Assembly: GCA_016793305.1 (NCBI GenBank)
Contig: JAEUHU010000286.1
Location: 1-5,266, forward strand
Reading direction: 5' to 3'
Length of the DNA stretch: 5,266 nt
From: Planctomycetota bacterium
GTDB taxonomy: Bacteria; Planctomycetota; UBA1135; UBA2386
Made by a program: the position numbers and the translations under genes. Every line of letters begins with the position of its first letter. The first letter of the stretch is position 1. Positions 4,724 through 5,266 of the stretch are shown piece by piece. Below the pieces are notes generated by a model. The model searched no databases and had not been told where the DNA came from. It was given only the letters and a program-made list of their open reading frames with translations.

Positions 4724-5266
4724 ATGAACGAAGCCAAGATCCGCAGCACGATCGACGACAGCATCGCCACCAAACAACGCCTGCAGGCGCAGTGTCTGCC
4801 GTCGATCCTTCGGCTTTGCGAGCTGGCGATCGCGACCCTGCGCGGCGGTGGCAAGATCCTGCTGTGCGGCAACGGCGGCAGTGCCTGCGACGCGGCCCAC
4901 GCGGCCGGCGAACTGGTCGGTTGGTTCGAGCACAAGCAGCGCCCCGGCTATGCGGCGGTGGCCCTCGGCCAGAGCGTGCCGACGCTGACCGCGGTCGGCA
5001 ACGACGCCGGCTACGAGCACGTGTTCGCGCGCGAGGTCGAGGCGATCGGTCGTGCCGGCGATCTGCTGATCGGCTTCACCACGTCCGGCGGCAGCAAGAA
5101 CGTCGTCGCGGCGCTGCAGCAGGGGAGGCGCATGGGGCTCACCACCGCCGTGCTGTGCGGCGAGAAGCGCGGGAGCGCCCTCGAGCACGCCGACGTCGCC
5201 GTGCAGGTGCCGTCGAGCAACACGGCGCGCATCCAGGAGAGCCACCTCGTCTGCGTGCACGTGCTG
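4724..5266 (+). CDS. gmhA: Phosphoheptose isomerase GmhA (sedoheptulose 7-phosphate isomerase), 3' truncated
   Basis: The first 181 residues of a SIS-domain isomerase that converts sedoheptulose 7-phosphate to D-glycero-D-manno-heptose 7-phosphate, the first step of ADP-heptose synthesis for LPS inner core or other surface glycans. E. coli GmhA has 192 residues, so only the last helix is missing beyond the window. Motifs: CGNGGSACDA (48-57), H59 and E63 in HAAGELVGWF, LTAVGNDAGYEHVFAREVEA (88-107), the phosphate-binding TTSGGSKN (119-126), and TARIQESHLVCVHVL (167-181) with Q171 and H179. H59, E63, Q171 and H179 match the zinc and catalytic set of E. coli GmhA (H61, E65, Q172, H180) in spacing. 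It is cytosolic and acts as a tetramer in the family. The start ATG 4724 lies 46 bases after the aminotransferase stop, with no Shine-Dalgarno. Paralogues such as DiaA share the fold, but the conserved zinc and catalytic residues favour GmhA. Confidence 0.93.
   Translation, partial: MNEAKIRSTIDDSIATKQRLQAQCLPSILRLCELAIATLRGGGKILLCGNGGSACDAAHAAGELVGWFEHKQRPGYAAVALGQSVPTLTAVGNDAGYEHVFAREVEAIGRAGDLLIGFTTSGGSKNVVAALQQGRRMGLTTAVLCGEKRGSALEHADVAVQVPSSNTARIQESHLVCVHVL

Noticed and set aside
3487..4935. Long minus-strand open frame (about 482 codons) opposite the aminotransferase and gmhA genes
   Set aside because: It runs antisense to two enzymes with all active-site motifs and has a low-complexity, Arg/Ala/His-rich composition; an artefact of GC bias.
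1..5266. CRISPR array, tRNA, rRNA, insertion sequence, toxin-antitoxin or defence genes
   Set aside because: I scanned both strands and found no regularly spaced repeats, no transposase motifs and no recognisable RNA gene; all gaps are under about 140 bases.

Overview
This is a compact, GC-rich bacterial chromosomal window. It holds seven protein genes, two of them cut by the window edges. GC-rich third codon positions produce many long spurious open frames on the opposite strands. Good Shine-Dalgarno sequences are missing from nearly all starts. The gene content (a sigma-70-family factor followed by a soluble zinc-finger/TPR anti-sigma candidate, plus heptose biosynthesis) suggests a Gram-negative-type organism such as a high-GC Planctomycetota or Myxococcota-like lineage. 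That assignment is inference: there is no rRNA or other phylogenetic marker here.

Layout. Bases 2-547 (+) encode the C-terminal part of a sigma-70-family factor (region 2.4 remnant, full region 4, long tail). Thirteen bases later, 561-1571 (+) encodes a 336-residue protein with a ZAS-type zinc motif (C14, H40, C44, C47) followed by TPR-like repeats and no membrane segment. The pair looks like a sigma/anti-sigma unit. Next, 1668-2114 (+) encodes a small secreted protein of unknown function with a CxxC motif.

The only sizeable intergenic stretch, 2115-2249, separates convergent genes. It carries two related hairpin-forming repeats, one at each gene's stop codon, which probably act as terminators. 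On the minus strand, 2250-3056 encodes a cytoplasmic glycerophosphodiester phosphodiesterase with all family motifs. Divergent from it, and sharing an A+T-rich promoter-like spot around 3100-3107, 3116-3463 (+) encodes a 115-residue four-helix membrane protein of unknown function.

Downstream on the plus strand, 3526-4677 encodes a class V aminotransferase of the alanine/serine-glyoxylate type. From 4724 to the window end lies gmhA, phosphoheptose isomerase, which makes D-glycero-D-manno-heptose 7-phosphate from sedoheptulose 7-phosphate for ADP-heptose synthesis; it lacks only its last few residues.

Most of the window is ordinary housekeeping or accessory metabolism. The parts most worth a second look are the soluble ZAS-TPR regulator, the hairpin repeats and the 11-bp inverted repeat around the 1668-2114 gene, the near-leaderless arrangement at 3100-3116, and the two uncharacterised small proteins. 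I see no mobile element, CRISPR array, tRNA, rRNA or defence system.
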